A stretch of DNA of 64,000 bases from Pantoea cypripedii (GCF_002095535.1 NZ_MLJI01000002.1:443786-507785), one strand, 5' to 3'. Positions 8,060 to 17,395 are shown, numbered from the stretch's first letter. The notes: a model not told the origin generated them from the letters alone. Numbers and translations: made by a program.

Positions 8060-9313
8060 ATGCAGCATCCCCACATTTCAGATGCACTTTTTTATGCCCT
8101 GCTCTTCCGTGATAAGGAAGCGCTCGCGACTATTGCTGCCGAACGTCCTGAGGAAATGATCCACCTGAGAGCCATCATGTGTACGCAAGCACCAGGAGCG
8201 ATTGACCTTGATCTCGGACTGGGCCTCGTAGCAAACGACCATATCATTTCTTTTTTCGAAGGCCCACGAGCCTACTTCATGTCGGCTGGCGGGTGCCTGC
8301 AGGCACATCTCACTGGTGGACGTAACAATGTATTGCTCGATTACTCATTGAGCTTCGATTCCAATTTCGCCGAAAAAATGCGGGCTGTCATTGCAGGTGA
8401 GAACATACAGAAAATCGAACGTGATCGTGTCATTGAGATACTGATGCTGAAGGCTCGCAACTCCAATGTTCAGTTCGATGTTCAGCCGTTTTTGGTGGAA
8501 AATATCCGACTATCTCGGGATAATCCTGATAACCAACGCCCCCTCAATACCCTGATTGCCTTCCGCATGCTCGACCATCTGGACTGGAAAATCTTCCGCG
8601 AATCACCTGGAACATTTGTTTTCGACAAGCCCGCAGATGCCCTGCGCGCGCATATCCTCGACGGGGCTAAGGCTTTCCTGAAGGAAATGTACAACGATGA
8701 ACACATTGCCCGCCAGGAAGCAAAAAGTGCGTTTATACAGGCCCTGTTGTTACGTTTTGCCCGACTCTGGCACCAGGATAAAAAGCGCGATCATAAGCAG
8801 ATACTGCGTGAGCTCCTGATCTATTCCGTCAGGAGGCTTGGCGCGATCCCTCTCACTGAGTTGCTGCTCATCTGGAGTGGTATGTCATCCACATCGGGTG
8901 CCCCCTTCTTTGGTCCGATTACCGGTAAATCCGGCGAGATGCTGAAGAAGATACGCGGTATGGCCTGGGATATGACCCTGCTTCGCTTACTTGAGCGAAC
9001 CGCCACCATTACCCGGAATGGATCTTTTTTTATTCCTTATTTCGTCTCCATCGACCGCCGCTGGCGTGATTTATTACGGCTTAACCCCGTAAACATGATG
9101 ATCGTAGATGACCGAAGCCATCGTATGCAGATTGCCCGAACGGATGAACTAAACTTCAGGAGCATCTTCAACGAATGCCTGCAAGGTGAGTTACGTTCCG
9201 ATATGACACCTGAAAAAATAGAACAACGCCGTCTGGCGGCGATAGCGCCAGATCTGGAGGTTATGCGGGCCCGCGTCGCTGAAGAAGAGGCATACTGGGT
9301 AGGTCGCCTTTAA
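8060..9313 (+). CDS. Hypothetical 417-residue plasmid protein
   Basis: A 417-residue soluble protein with a strong ribosome site (AAGGAGAAAGTT before the ATG). It is rich in helices, with no motif I recognise; features are an acidic C-terminus (DLEVMRARVAEEEAYW) and a central DHKQILRELLIYSVRRLGA segment. It is the only long plus-strand gene in the leading region, opposite in direction to its neighbours, and its base composition resembles a normal enterobacterial gene. Confidence 0.75.
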   Translation: MQHPHISDALFYALLFRDKEALATIAAERPEEMIHLRAIMCTQAPGAIDLDLGLGLVANDHIISFFEGPRAYFMSAGGCLQAHLTGGRNNVLLDYSLSFDSNFAEKMRAVIAGENIQKIERDRVIEILMLKARNSNVQFDVQPFLVENIRLSRDNPDNQRPLNTLIAFRMLDHLDWKIFRESPGTFVFDKPADALRAHILDGAKAFLKEMYNDEHIARQEAKSAFIQALLLRFARLWHQDKKRDHKQILRELLIYSVRRLGAIPLTELLLIWSGMSSTSGAPFFGPITGKSGEMLKKIRGMAWDMTLLRLLERTATITRNGSFFIPYFVSIDRRWRDLLRLNPVNMMIVDDRSHRMQIARTDELNFRSIFNECLQGELRSDMTPEKIEQRRLAAIAPDLEVMRARVAEEEAYWVGRL

Positions 9314-9365
9314 CACTCTCGGTATGAAGAGTAAAAGGCAGAGCTTCCTCTGCCTGGGGTAAATA

Positions 9366-9935
9366 TCACATCCCGATCAATCCCTCTCTGGCCATGGATG
9401 TAACGTCATTGCCCCCGATGATAATGTGATCAAGTAGTCTGACATCTACCAGTTCCAGTATGTTTTTTATTCTGAGAGTTATCTGTTTATCCGCTGCCGA
9501 GGGCACAGCATCAAAAGAAGGATGGTTGTGACCAAGGATCACCGCAGCGGCATTCAGCAGCAGCGCAGCGCGGACAATCTCCCGGGGCTTTACATCCACC
9601 ATGTTGATGCTCCCGTGAAACAGCTCCCTGTAGGCCAGCAACTGATGCTGATTATTCAGAAAAGCAACCGCAAACACCTCCCGCTCAAATCCTGCCAGCT
9701 TCACACGGAAATAGTCTTCCGAAACCGCAGCAGAGGAGAATTCAGTACCTTCCGGATACCTGAAATCAATCACCCGCCGGGCTTCTGCCAGAATCTGACT
9801 TTCCGATGCCATCGTATAATTACCCTCCATGTCAGATATCTGTAATGCGCTGATGAAGCGGGCACTGCCCTGCTCTGCCATCCCTGATGATTCTTCAGAT
9901 TCCTGAGCTGCGGTGTTGATGTTCTGCTGTGTCAT
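9366..9935 (-). CDS. RadC-like JAB/MPN domain protein
   Basis: A 189-residue protein of the plasmid RadC (YkfG/YeeS) type. The JAB domain covers about residues 55-189: REVFAVAFLNNQHQLLAYRELFHGS, then the metal motif GHNHPSFDAVPSAAD, and VDVRLLDHIIIGG. The N-terminal HhH domain of chromosomal RadC is absent, as in plasmid copies. The role of these proteins is unclear; an effect on DNA repair is not established. The start at 9935 (MTQQNINTAAQ) is preferred to an upstream ATG because the sequence before it is non-coding in character. Confidence 0.85.
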   Translation of the reverse strand: MTQQNINTAAQESEESSGMAEQGSARFISALQISDMEGNYTMASESQILAEARRVIDFRYPEGTEFSSAAVSEDYFRVKLAGFEREVFAVAFLNNQHQLLAYRELFHGSINMVDVKPREIVRAALLLNAAAVILGHNHPSFDAVPSAADKQITLRIKNILELVDVRLLDHIIIGGNDVTSMAREGLIGM

Positions 9936-11221
9936 GTTGTATTTCCTCTGTCGCTTAACGTGATGTTTCTTCGAGTTCCTTCGCTGCAGAGGCAGAACAG
10001 ACACGCGGGCATGAGACAGCACGCAGAGGAAAACGGCAAAGCCGCAGCCCGCAGGGACCGGGTGCCGCCGTTTAGCATCGCGGTCCTTGTGTAATGTCGC
10101 CCGTGTGGCAGATTTCTGCGCAGCGGAGGTGCACGAAGAACAGCGACGGGACATGTGGATGAACAGGACACAGCCCCGGACGGCAGACTGTCCGGACCTT
10201 ACACCCTGGCAGATTCACTGTCAGGGTGCAGGAAGCGCAGGCAACGGCGCGACAGTGCGGTGCATTCGCCTGCGGATGCATCCGGCACAGTAAACGCGTC
10301 AGGGATGAAAACCCGCAGCCCCAAAGGGGCCGGGCAGAGACAGCCATGCTGGCTCTGTGCGTAGCATGCCAGCCCGCCCGGACGCCCGGGGAAACCAGCT
10401 ACTGTACTTACAGGCACTGATAACTACCCGGTAAGCTTCAGCCTGTAACGGGACCGTTTCGTCCGGGTGGTAAGCCCTGATGGCAGAGTTCACCCGGCTC
10501 AGGCACAGCGGGTGATGTTTCTGGAAAACATCAATTGAAAGCATCCCAGCATACAGATCGGCAATGCCTCCACATGTGAACGGGAGTAGTGAGTAGGCAT
10601 GTAACACTCAATTTTTGAAGATAACGCACGGTTCCGGGCGCTGCTGGATACTCAGCAGCAAAACCCGGGCCAGATGGCAGGATACAACCACCGGCTCTGT
10701 CAGTGGATGGCGCCGCATTTGTGATGATCAGATTTTTAACCTCACCCCACAGGCAGTATAAAGATGCCCGCAGCATGATCTTTGTTGACCATCCACAAAT
10801 CTGCTTCTGTCTGGTTAAGAGGCGTGAAAGTCTTCTGCAACATCAGAAAAGTATCTGAGCAACCGGGTGTCTCTGGCTGACATGCGCTCATGAGCGGGTG
10901 TAATCAGCCCCATCAGCAAAAAGCGGCCACTCTCCCACATATGCCCGGTATAAACGAGATAGTGATCAGAGGTTCGGTTGTAGTTTTCCTGCCTGGCGTT
11001 CCAGGTCAGCTGAAATGGCAGATTGACGTGGATGTACTGTACGTTCGCATCAACGGCGAAAGGTGGGAAGTCAAAAGGCGCATCCCGCCCAGGCAGATCT
11101 GAAGGTGCCCCGTTGATTTATATGGGATGAACCCGGCATTGAGCTGCTTTTTCGCGGTTAGGGAAAATGGCAAACGTGAGCTGCAAAAATTCACCCCACG
11201 TAACACGACTGTATTCAGCCG
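9936..11221. other. Gene-poor GC-rich plasmid stretch
   Basis: Nearly 1.3 kb without a convincing gene. The first 450 bases are GC-rich with many short inverted repeats (for example CACCCTGGCAGATTCACTGTCAGGGTG-like pairing near 10202), similar in style to the other untranslated blocks upstream of leading-region genes. Open frames exist on both strands but have no ribosome site or coding-like composition. A 70-codon plus-strand frame at 10890-11102 is the best candidate and is still doubtful. Confidence 0.4.
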
Positions 11222-11761
11222 TTAACGCCATGTATCAGCAGCCTTGTTGCCAGTGCTCAGCAGGTGCTTCATGGCGATAAGATTGACACCTGAGTCGCGG
11301 ACATCGGTTGTGCGGGTAAGCTGGTCGATAAGACTGAGGTAGCTTTTGGTCGCAATGCTGACCACCTTGATGGCCTTAACGAACGCTAACTCAATAGAGT
11401 TTTTGTCGTAAGACATAATGATCTCTTTTTCAGGTAACATCAGAACGAAGGATTCAGCAATGCCCGCGACATGGATAATCTGGCTCCGGATTTCCATAGC
11501 CGTTCTGACAGCCCCTTCAAAATCATTGTCTGCATAATGAGAGAGTTCTGCACGACTGCCACGTAATTCCCCCGCCAGCGAGCTGAGCGCAGCAGTGAGT
11601 TCTTTGATATCAGTTTTGCTGACTCTGGCACCCATCTCATAAACCCGCCCTACAATCGCAGGCTGACACGTAGCCGCGTTAGGTTGTGGCTGGAAACTGG
11701 CAAGTACCAGCGCCACTGCGGCCTGCAAATGCTGGATTTTGAATTTCACGACAGACTCCAT
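11222..11761 (-). CDS. Hypothetical exported plasmid protein
   Basis: A 179-residue protein with a weak signal-like N-terminus (LQAAVALVLASFQPQPNA) and a mostly helical remainder with AELSHYADNDFEGAVRTAMEI and SIELAFVKAIKVVSIATKS. No family recognised. It lies alone on the minus strand and could be expressed toward oriT. Confidence 0.5.
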   Translation of the reverse strand: MESVVKFKIQHLQAAVALVLASFQPQPNAATCQPAIVGRVYEMGARVSKTDIKELTAALSSLAGELRGSRAELSHYADNDFEGAVRTAMEIRSQIIHVAGIAESFVLMLPEKEIIMSYDKNSIELAFVKAIKVVSIATKSYLSLIDQLTRTTDVRDSGVNLIAMKHLLSTGNKAADTWR

Positions 11762-12226
11762 AATCGCTATCTTCCGACGAGGTGTTGCATTCTACTACTG
11801 AACTTAAGTATAAGGAAAAATTGATTGCCTGTGCTGCGAATCCAGCCAAAAACGAATGACAAAAAGAGCCGTAAGGCGGCCTGATGCTCATAGCGTAAAA
11901 ACCAGCGCAATGAAAATGGCAGCATCGGTAAGCCAGTGCATCGACCTGCTTTTCACGGGGTTACCATCCACTGGCTTGATGGCATAAGAGAACCATCATA
12001 TGTTCCTCTGAGTATGCCCATCCTTTCGTCAGATCTTTATTATCGCTCCTCCTGCCGCACCAGCTCCGTTTCGACACAATACCCTGAAATGCCAGCTGAG
12101 GCTGGTAGCAAATAGCATCGACCTGCGCATTGTGGCCATGTCCTGTCTGTACGACGCGAGACAGGTGCCACCTGCCAGCCATTCTGCATCATCCATCAGA
12201 GTGAACAGTCAGAGAACATGCAGTTG
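11762..12226. other. Non-coding plasmid stretch
   Basis: No supported gene in these 465 bases; short open frames on both strands lack ribosome sites. Composition is mixed and nothing repetitive stands out. Confidence 0.35.
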
Positions 12227-12600
12227 TCAGAATCCATGGTACCAACCAGACTGATAATTAACTCCGTAACCATATGATTTTATTTGTTCTAAACCTTTTA
12301 AACCCGACTTCAGCAGCATATCACCGATAACCCAACTCACCTGTAAACTGCGGGTATAGCGCGCAATGTCCTCCTGGCTGCCAGTCTCAGAGGCCAGTGA
12401 GAGCGGGCATGCACAACCGGATATCTTCCGCCGCTGCGCAGACATACGGCTGATAACCTCTTTCTCTCAATAAACGCATCAACCGGCAAAATATCTGGTT
12501 CCAGGCTACTGAAACACAGCCTGTATTCCCACCGGTTCAGCATATCTGTGATTGCCCGGCTATCTGTACCGTGGAGGCATGACACCTGGCATCAAACGGA
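12227..12600 (-). pseudogene. Decayed plasmid gene with shifted frames
   Basis: Coding-like peptides continue from one frame to another: RAITDMLNRWEYRLCFSSLE and ILPVDAFIE in one frame, RLLRERGYQPYVCAAAEDIR in a second near 12440-12475, and TRSLQVSWVIGDMLLKSGLK in a third. This pattern fits a single ~120-residue gene broken by at least two frameshifts. Family unknown. Confidence 0.4.
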
Positions 12601-12877
12601 CCGGAAACGGGTCACCGTGAACGTACTGAACACTCCGTAAACAGGGGGACAGAGACGAAAGCGCTAAGCGCCCCTTTGTCCGCGAAGCATCCAGTGACGT
12701 TAAAGCACCACAGTGCAGCTACAGACGACGTGAAAAGTTAAGGACCGACGGCTAAAGCCGGGGAAATGAGTCAGCAACTCTCATAAAGCCGCTTTGATGA
12801 ATCGATGGCCGAATGCGGCCTATCGGTATGCCCTATCAGCGTGTTAGTTAGCACGATCACAATACCTTTATTTATTG

Positions 12878-12889
12878 TTAGCATGCTAA
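12878..12889. promoter_or_regulatory. TTAGCATGCTAA palindrome upstream of BhsA-like gene
   Basis: A perfect 12-base palindrome 74 bases before the start at 12963. The related TTAGCATGTTAA occurs at the equivalent place (48627-48638) before the paralogous gene at 48741, and both promoters share TTATCATTATTCCCATCG. This suggests a common MarR-like or similar regulator. Confidence 0.5.
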
Positions 12890-12962
12890 TTGTTACTGTG
12901 ATTATCATTATTCCCATCGAAAGCAATCATGCTTTCCACCATACAAACCAGGGAATAAGACC

Positions 12963-13178
12963 ATGAAAACTATCAAAGCAATGACCATCGCCGCCGCGGT
13001 CGCTCTTTCTCTGATGTCAGCAGCCAGCTTCGCACAGAGCATTCCTGTTACCGCCGATACGCTGGACGGTGCCGAAGCTCAGGTTGCCGCTCAGGCTGCA
13101 CAGCACGGTGACCAGTACAAAATCACCGAAGCCAACGCCAATAACCGTGTGCACATGACCGCTGAACTGTACAAATAA
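12963..13178 (+). CDS. BhsA/McbA-like small secreted protein (DUF1471), copy A
   Basis: A 71-residue protein with a signal peptide (MKTIKAMTIAAAVALSLMSAASFAQS) and a ~45-residue mature domain ending DQYKITEANANNRVHMTAELYK, the pattern of the YdgH/BhsA/McbA family of periplasmic stress- and biofilm-related proteins. It is about 70-75 percent identical to the gene at 48741 by eye. It is monocistronic with its own palindrome-bearing promoter and terminator. Confidence 0.85.
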   Translation: MKTIKAMTIAAAVALSLMSAASFAQSIPVTADTLDGAEAQVAAQAAQHGDQYKITEANANNRVHMTAELYK

Positions 13179-13209
13179 CGGATGGTCGTATAAAAGAAGT
13201 GCCGGAAGA

Positions 13210-13234
13210 GGTCGCCCCACGGGGCGGCCTTTTT
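13210..13234 (+). terminator. Rho-independent terminator after BhsA-like copy A
   Basis: GGTCGCCCC and GGGGCGGCC form a stem with a tight loop, followed by TTTTT. It lies 32 bases after the stop codon. Confidence 0.85.
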
Positions 13235-13277
13235 CGCATCTGAAGTCTGTGAAATGAATTTCGCACGCACCGGGTTT

Positions 13278-13300
13278 CCGGCACAGTCCTGCTGTGCCGG
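13278..13300. repeat. Perfect 9-base hairpin CCGGCACAG/CTGTGCCGG
   Basis: A 9-base stem with a 5-base loop, without a T-run after it. It could be a structural remnant or a single-strand signal of the leading region. Confidence 0.45.
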
Positions 13301-13336
13301 TCTGAAGAGGAGCGAAGCGACATCATTACTCACCAC

Positions 13337-13390
13337 AGCTTATGTTCTTCCTGTAGCTTATTTACCTGCTATAGCTTATCCGGTTCGGGC
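13337..13390. repeat. Three 18-base direct repeats beginning AGCTTAT
   Basis: AGCTTAT occurs at 13337, 13355 and 13373, exactly 18 bases apart, with partial conservation in the rest of each unit (a CCTGT/CCTGC segment in the first two). The regular spacing is iteron-like but there are only three units and no Rep gene nearby. Confidence 0.5.
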
Positions 13391-13502
13391 AGTGAAGTCC
13401 GACTGCTGCGCCGGGAGCGCCGCATTTCGCCCCCCACGGTCGTGCAGTGTCCAGGCCACCCGGCCACACCGCAATAACGGGGCCTCCCGGCCCCGCTTCC
13501 TG

Positions 13503-13925
13503 TCAGTCCAGCGCCCGGAAAATAGCGACTGCTTCGCGGTGTCTGTCTGCAAATGCAATCAGCTGATCATAACGTTTGCAGAAGTGCTTACAGAGTGTCT
13601 GTTCATCATCGTGATAGTGCATCCAGCTGCGATGATTAAGCACCAGTGCGGTGATGATGATCCCCGCCGCTTCAGCTGATACAACTTCGTCAGCCCAGTT
13701 TGCCGGATTGGTGAAACGCCAGCGTTCTCCTGGCGGCTGCATAAACCCGCCACCGGCAGTCAGTCCGACAAGCTCCCACAACCCGCCGTCGTAATTTTCA
13801 AGAAAACGGTCTGCATAAAGATAGACATTCAGCTCCGCACGCAGAAGGTCGTGAGAAAAAAGCATGTGCAGGAATGCCATGCGGTCATCAATAACGATGG
13901 TCCGGGGTTTTTGTGGATTCTTCAT
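13503..13925 (-). CDS. klcA: KlcA/ArdB-type antirestriction protein
   Basis: A 140-residue protein with the family pattern: DDRMAFLHMLFSHDLLRAEL, NVYLYADRFLENYDGGLWEL, GGGFMQPPGERWRF, AAGIIITALVLNHRSWMHY. ArdB/KlcA proteins protect incoming plasmid DNA from type I restriction. Its place in the leading region fits early expression during conjugation. The start MKNPQKPRTIVIDD at 13925 is preferred to 13958. Confidence 0.85.
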   Translation of the reverse strand: MKNPQKPRTIVIDDRMAFLHMLFSHDLLRAELNVYLYADRFLENYDGGLWELVGLTAGGGFMQPPGERWRFTNPANWADEVVSAEAAGIIITALVLNHRSWMHYHDDEQTLCKHFCKRYDQLIAFADRHREAVAIFRALD

Positions 13926-14280
13926 AAATCGCTCTCCGTTAAGGTTAATTACAGTCACGGCCTGTGCCGTGCCTTAACGACAGCCCGGAGGAAAGCGGAG
14001 GATGCAGGGGCACCACCGGAAGCCGCAGCGCAAGCGAGCAGAGGTGTTGGCATGAACGGCGGTAACGTGAAACCTGAGCGGCACCGCGACGGGAATGACT
14101 ACGCCGGCGCGAGTGCGAACGGGTGAGGATGGTGGCGAAGCGGACCCTTGCAGCCGAAGCGGCCGGGCTAAAGTGAAGGCACGGCACCGGCCGCAGGCCG
14201 CACGGTTACCCTTCCCCGCCGGAGGCGGTATAACGGCGGTGCGCAGCAACATCCTTATTCAGCCGCCAGTCAGTTAAATG
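13926..14280. repeat. GC-rich untranslated block, second copy of the leading-region repeat
   Basis: Upstream of klcA, this contains CCGGAAGCCGCAGCGCAAGC and GCGAGTGCGAACGGGTGAGG followed by AAGCGGACCCTTGC, all matching the block at 7.5-7.6 kb. No gene is supported. The same relation to a minus-strand gene in both places argues for a regulatory role. Confidence 0.55.
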
Positions 14281-14560
14281 CCAGAAATGGACTTAGTAGC
14301 TAAGAAAGAGGGTTCGGCCCGTTATTTTGTCCTCATTGGCGATGAAGTAACAGGCGTCACCGGCCATGATATATCGATTTAGGTTATGTGCCAGACAGAG
14401 CCAGTCGGCAGTTATTCATGCTCTTTATTGAGTTAAACGTGTCACTCCTGTTGTTGCTGGACTTTTTGGGTTCAGGCTGACCGACTTAATTTCATAAAAA
14501 GTAAAGTATTCATGACGGGTTGCCGATAACAGCGACATCATTTTTAAGGGAAAATACGAC
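14281..14560. other. Non-coding junction before the lipoprotein gene
   Basis: 280 bases with lower GC than the block before it. No gene, no clear repeat; probably marks the end of the GC-rich leading region. Confidence 0.3.
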
Positions 14561-15115
14561 ATGTTGTCATCCGCAGATATAAAAACACGACTGGTTGCGG
14601 TAGCGTCAGTACTGGTGCTATCAGGCTGTTCTACGTTACTGCCGCTTAATTATAAAGGCTATACCGGTTCGGATGCTGCCACGCTGGTAGTACAACAGAG
14701 GGAAGATATGCGTGGGATGCTGTATATCAATTTTTATGAGAAAAAGGAGGATTGCTTCGATTTAACGGACAGTTATCAACTGAGTCCCGACATGATGGAC
14801 ATGGGTAAAAAACTTATCACGCAAAAAATTCCACCGGGTAAACTAATTGCGGTTCAGAAACTATATAGTGCCGGACGGCCCGTATTGACCATGACCAGCT
14901 ATACAACCTATACCGGTGTACAATGGATTCCGCTGATTGCACAGCCAGGTAAACGTTATTACGTTGCCGCTAACTATGGCGTGCGTGAAATTCCGCCAGA
15001 TTATCTCATCACTGCTGATACTGATCCGCGCAAAGTGTTTAGTGAATTTAAACAGAAACTGCAACCTAACTGGGATGCCAATAAACGCTGCAAGCATCTT
15101 TTGTCAGCAGACTAA
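14561..15115 (+). CDS. Putative lipoprotein, unknown function
   Basis: A 184-residue protein with a lipobox (VLVLSGC, Cys23) after a hydrophobic signal, so it should be lipid-anchored. The mature part contains LVVQQREDMRGMLYINFYEK and two further cysteines (KEDCFDL, NKRCKHL) that may form a disulfide. Not assigned to a family. It stands alone on the plus strand after AAGGGAAAATACGAC. Confidence 0.75.
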   Translation: MLSSADIKTRLVAVASVLVLSGCSTLLPLNYKGYTGSDAATLVVQQREDMRGMLYINFYEKKEDCFDLTDSYQLSPDMMDMGKKLITQKIPPGKLIAVQKLYSAGRPVLTMTSYTTYTGVQWIPLIAQPGKRYYVAANYGVREIPPDYLITADTDPRKVFSEFKQKLQPNWDANKRCKHLLSAD

Positions 15116-15116
15116 G

Positions 15117-15290
15117 GTTTCACGCAAAAACGACAATGATCAGCCAGTTGGAGCGCTATGGATAGTGGTAGCGGCTGATGAAGAAGAGGCCTCAAAAGTA
15201 TTCGCGACTGACCCCTTCTGGGTTTTTGGACTGAGAGCCTCAGTAGAAGTTTTATCCTGGAGCCTTGCATTTGAGGACATGCTCCTTTGA
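15117..15290 (+). pseudogene. C-terminal remnant of a YCII-domain protein
   Basis: The frame ending at 15290 reads ALWIVVAADEEEASKVFATD then PFWVFGLRASVEVLSW, which is the end of a YCII/YciI-like domain (the usual DPF...AG...VEVRPW ending). There is no N-terminal half or start codon, so this is a relic. Confidence 0.6.
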
Positions 15291-15540
15291 TCTACTTCTC
15301 ATTTATTGGCGCAAAGGATTGTTCGGTAAAGCTCCATCAGCAATAGGGAAAAGCGCGAGTTTCCACTCCTCGCTCAAGTAGGCCTTTAAGGCCTTACCAA
15401 AGGCAGCTTAGCTGCCTGACACTGATCAAAATATAATAATTTAACCATTGTGTAGCGTATTAACCCTCTTGATATTCTTGGCTCTATCCCATAAACCATA
15501 TTGGAGGGCTTTACCTCCTAACTTCTGAAGGATAGATATC
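15291..15540. repeat. Orphan-gene spacer with degenerate repeat, copy 1
   Basis: Contains TTCCACTCCTCGCTCAA (15361-15377), identical to 33288-33304, followed by GGCCTTTAAGGCC and a GGCAGCTTAGCTGCC hairpin. Similar degenerate blocks occur at about 17396-17455, 29170-29250 and 30505-30575. An additional hairpin GGAGG-GCTTTA-CCTCC precedes the small gene at 15541. Confidence 0.5.
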
Positions 15541-15669
15541 ATGGGTCTTAAACCTGGTCCAAAACCAATAGCTAAATCGACAGGAAAGCCTGATCAGCGT
15601 CGGCGTGATAACAAAGATACTCCTGGAAATACTCCAGGGTTAAAACCCAGTAAATCCACTGGGAAATAA
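15541..15669 (+). CDS. Small Lys/Pro/Gly-rich protein
   Basis: A 42-codon frame reading MGLKPGPKPIAKSTGKPDQR and ending NTPGLKPSKSTGK. It starts after GAAGGA (spacing about 9) and is followed by a terminator-like hairpin, so it looks like a real short gene. Two similar segments (LKPGPKPIAKSTGK and LKPSKSTGK) suggest an internal repeat. Strongly basic; a nucleic-acid-binding peptide is one possibility, but unsupported. Confidence 0.5.
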   Translation: MGLKPGPKPIAKSTGKPDQRRRDNKDTPGNTPGLKPSKSTGK

Positions 15670-15673
15670 TAAG

Positions 15674-15707
15674 CTGGGAGGGTGGTTAGGTTTACCCCCC
15701 TCCTATT
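15674..15707 (+). terminator. Terminator-like hairpin after the 42-residue gene
   Basis: GGGAGGGTGG pairs with CCCCCCTCC around TTAGGTTTA. The T-run after it is poor, so efficiency is uncertain. Confidence 0.45.
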
Positions 15708-15731
15708 CCCTAATGTATGAATACCCGCGCC

Positions 15732-16391
15732 TTAAATCCTCCCACCACTTAAACCGCTCTCCACTAAGCCGCGTCCTTCACCTTTTCCCAAAAAATCCCC
15801 GATCGCCGCTTCAATAATCGGCACACTCAACGACTCAGCACCAACAATCATCCGCAGTCCATGCCCATAAGCGAACCCCGACAGCAACTTATACCCACAA
15901 ACGACCTCCGGCGGTTCATCCTGCGCTATTTCCCGCTCACGTTTCTCAATAAACTGCCAAAACGTCAGCCCGCCAAAAAACGCATAGGCCTGTTTTTCTC
16001 GGTGCACAAGGGTATGGCTGACGATTTTGCCTTTGTTATTTATATTGGGCGTTGTTTCGTATCGCGCCTCTTCTTCTTGCTCCTGATGACTGAGCATCGC
16101 CCAGGCTTCATTAAATGCACGATCGTGTACCGCATCCTGAAACGCCAGCTTCGCTGTGATGATTTGAGCATTCCAAAGATCAGCAGGATCTCGGCCGACA
16201 AAATAGATATCACTCCATAACCAAAAATGGTCGGGGTTATCTTTGTAGTGTTGTATATCGCAATCATCATAAAACACTCCGCCACAGCGATGACGTTTAT
16301 GATAGATACGGTTTTTAAGCTCAATGACTTTTTTGCGGCGCTGACGACGAGAAAGAGAAATGAAGGGGCGATGCTTGTTGAAAGGCGACAT
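15732..16391 (-). CDS. Hypothetical protein, unknown family
   Basis: A 219-residue protein with a very basic N-terminus (RRQRRKKVIELKNRIYHKRH), a segment CGGVFYDDCDIQHYKDNPDH that could bind metal, and a C-terminal glycine-rich end. It contains QEQEEEARYETTPN and an aromatic stretch AYAFFGGLTFWQFIEKRERE. Not recognised. Confidence 0.6.
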   Translation of the reverse strand: MSPFNKHRPFISLSRRQRRKKVIELKNRIYHKRHRCGGVFYDDCDIQHYKDNPDHFWLWSDIYFVGRDPADLWNAQIITAKLAFQDAVHDRAFNEAWAMLSHQEQEEEARYETTPNINNKGKIVSHTLVHREKQAYAFFGGLTFWQFIEKREREIAQDEPPEVVCGYKLLSGFAYGHGLRMIVGAESLSVPIIEAAIGDFLGKGEGRGLVESGLSGGRI

Positions 16392-16769
16392 GGAAACTCC
16401 TTAACCGGCAACGCTAGTGCGGCTGGAAGCAGTCCAGCCGCACACTCTAGCAAAAGCCAAGGCTAAGAAACAGTCGTAATTGGAGGAAAATATTAACCTT
16501 GCACCACCAGATTAAACCTTTCATCAGCATGCGGTGCGATGAAGTAGTTGCTGATCATGTCAAACTTCGCATCGGTAGCTGCAGCCTCGTGTGGCTCGTC
16601 TATGGCAGTTTAGTGCCAACAGCGGATATGTCGCACATCCAGCTGCGCATCTGATCAACTGCTGCCTACCTTAAAAAATCAAGATAAGTGATCATTCATA
16701 TGGAGGAAACTTTAGTTAGTCAGAATGATGTATTCGGAGTGCTGGATACATTTTGAACGGAGCCTTAAA

Positions 16770-17351
16770 ATGCGTCTTTTCCATTTCAGTGATAATCCTG
16801 ATATCACTATATTCAAACCTCGCCCATTAAGAGTTCATGTCGACCGGCCTGTTGGGCAGGAGTGGCTAAACGGGTCACTGATATGGGCTACGGATGAAGC
16901 GCACGAATTACTTTATCTTTTCCCCCGCGAGTGCCCACGTATCGTGTACTGGCCATTACCTGGCACCAACAGAGTGGACCTTGAAGAATGGATGGGCAAC
17001 CACTCCCATGCAACTGCCATTGCCTGCATCGAGAATGCATGGCTATCACGCTTTCAAACTGGAAAAGTTTACAGATATGAATTGCCTGTAGATGGCTTTG
17101 AACCAACTGGAGAGGTCGGTATGTGGGTATGTCGAACTGATGTTATTCCAACTGGCTTGAAGGTTATTTCCAACCTAGGTGCTGAACTTGCATTGCGGAA
17201 CATAACGCTTCGTGTAATGGAGCGGCTTACACCACTCAAAAGTATATGGCTGACATCACTTCACGCTAGCGGCATTAGATTGAGAAACGCACAAGACTGG
17301 GGCAAACCAGGCTGGACGCATTCGAAGCCGGGCCGCCAGGTTATTGTATAA
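16770..17351 (+). CDS. DUF6886-like protein
   Basis: A 193-residue protein starting MRLFHFSDNPDITIFKPRPL, after a GGAGCC site; an upstream in-frame ATG at 16725 is less likely. The N-terminus (LFHFSD...IF.PRP) followed by VWATD-like SLIWATDEAHELLYLFPREC and a C-terminal LWLTSLHASGIRLRNA resemble the DUF6886 family, which has an ART-like look (H...F). Function unknown. It is one of several lone small genes in this part of the window. Confidence 0.7.
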   Translation: MRLFHFSDNPDITIFKPRPLRVHVDRPVGQEWLNGSLIWATDEAHELLYLFPRECPRIVYWPLPGTNRVDLEEWMGNHSHATAIACIENAWLSRFQTGKVYRYELPVDGFEPTGEVGMWVCRTDVIPTGLKVISNLGAELALRNITLRVMERLTPLKSIWLTSLHASGIRLRNAQDWGKPGWTHSKPGRQVIV

Positions 17352-17395
17352 ATGTATAACCGATAAGTCAGGCCCTGAAGCAAACATCAGTAATG

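Noticed and set aside
10155..10420. Several overlapping frames in the GC-rich block near 10.2-10.4 kb
   Set aside because: GC-rich low-complexity peptides on both strands, no ribosome site, no family.
10890..11102. 70-codon plus-strand frame
   Set aside because: Start region is unconvincing and no homology seen; left as doubtful.
13337..13390. Origin of replication based on iteron-like repeats
   Set aside because: Only three units, no DnaA box or rep gene nearby.
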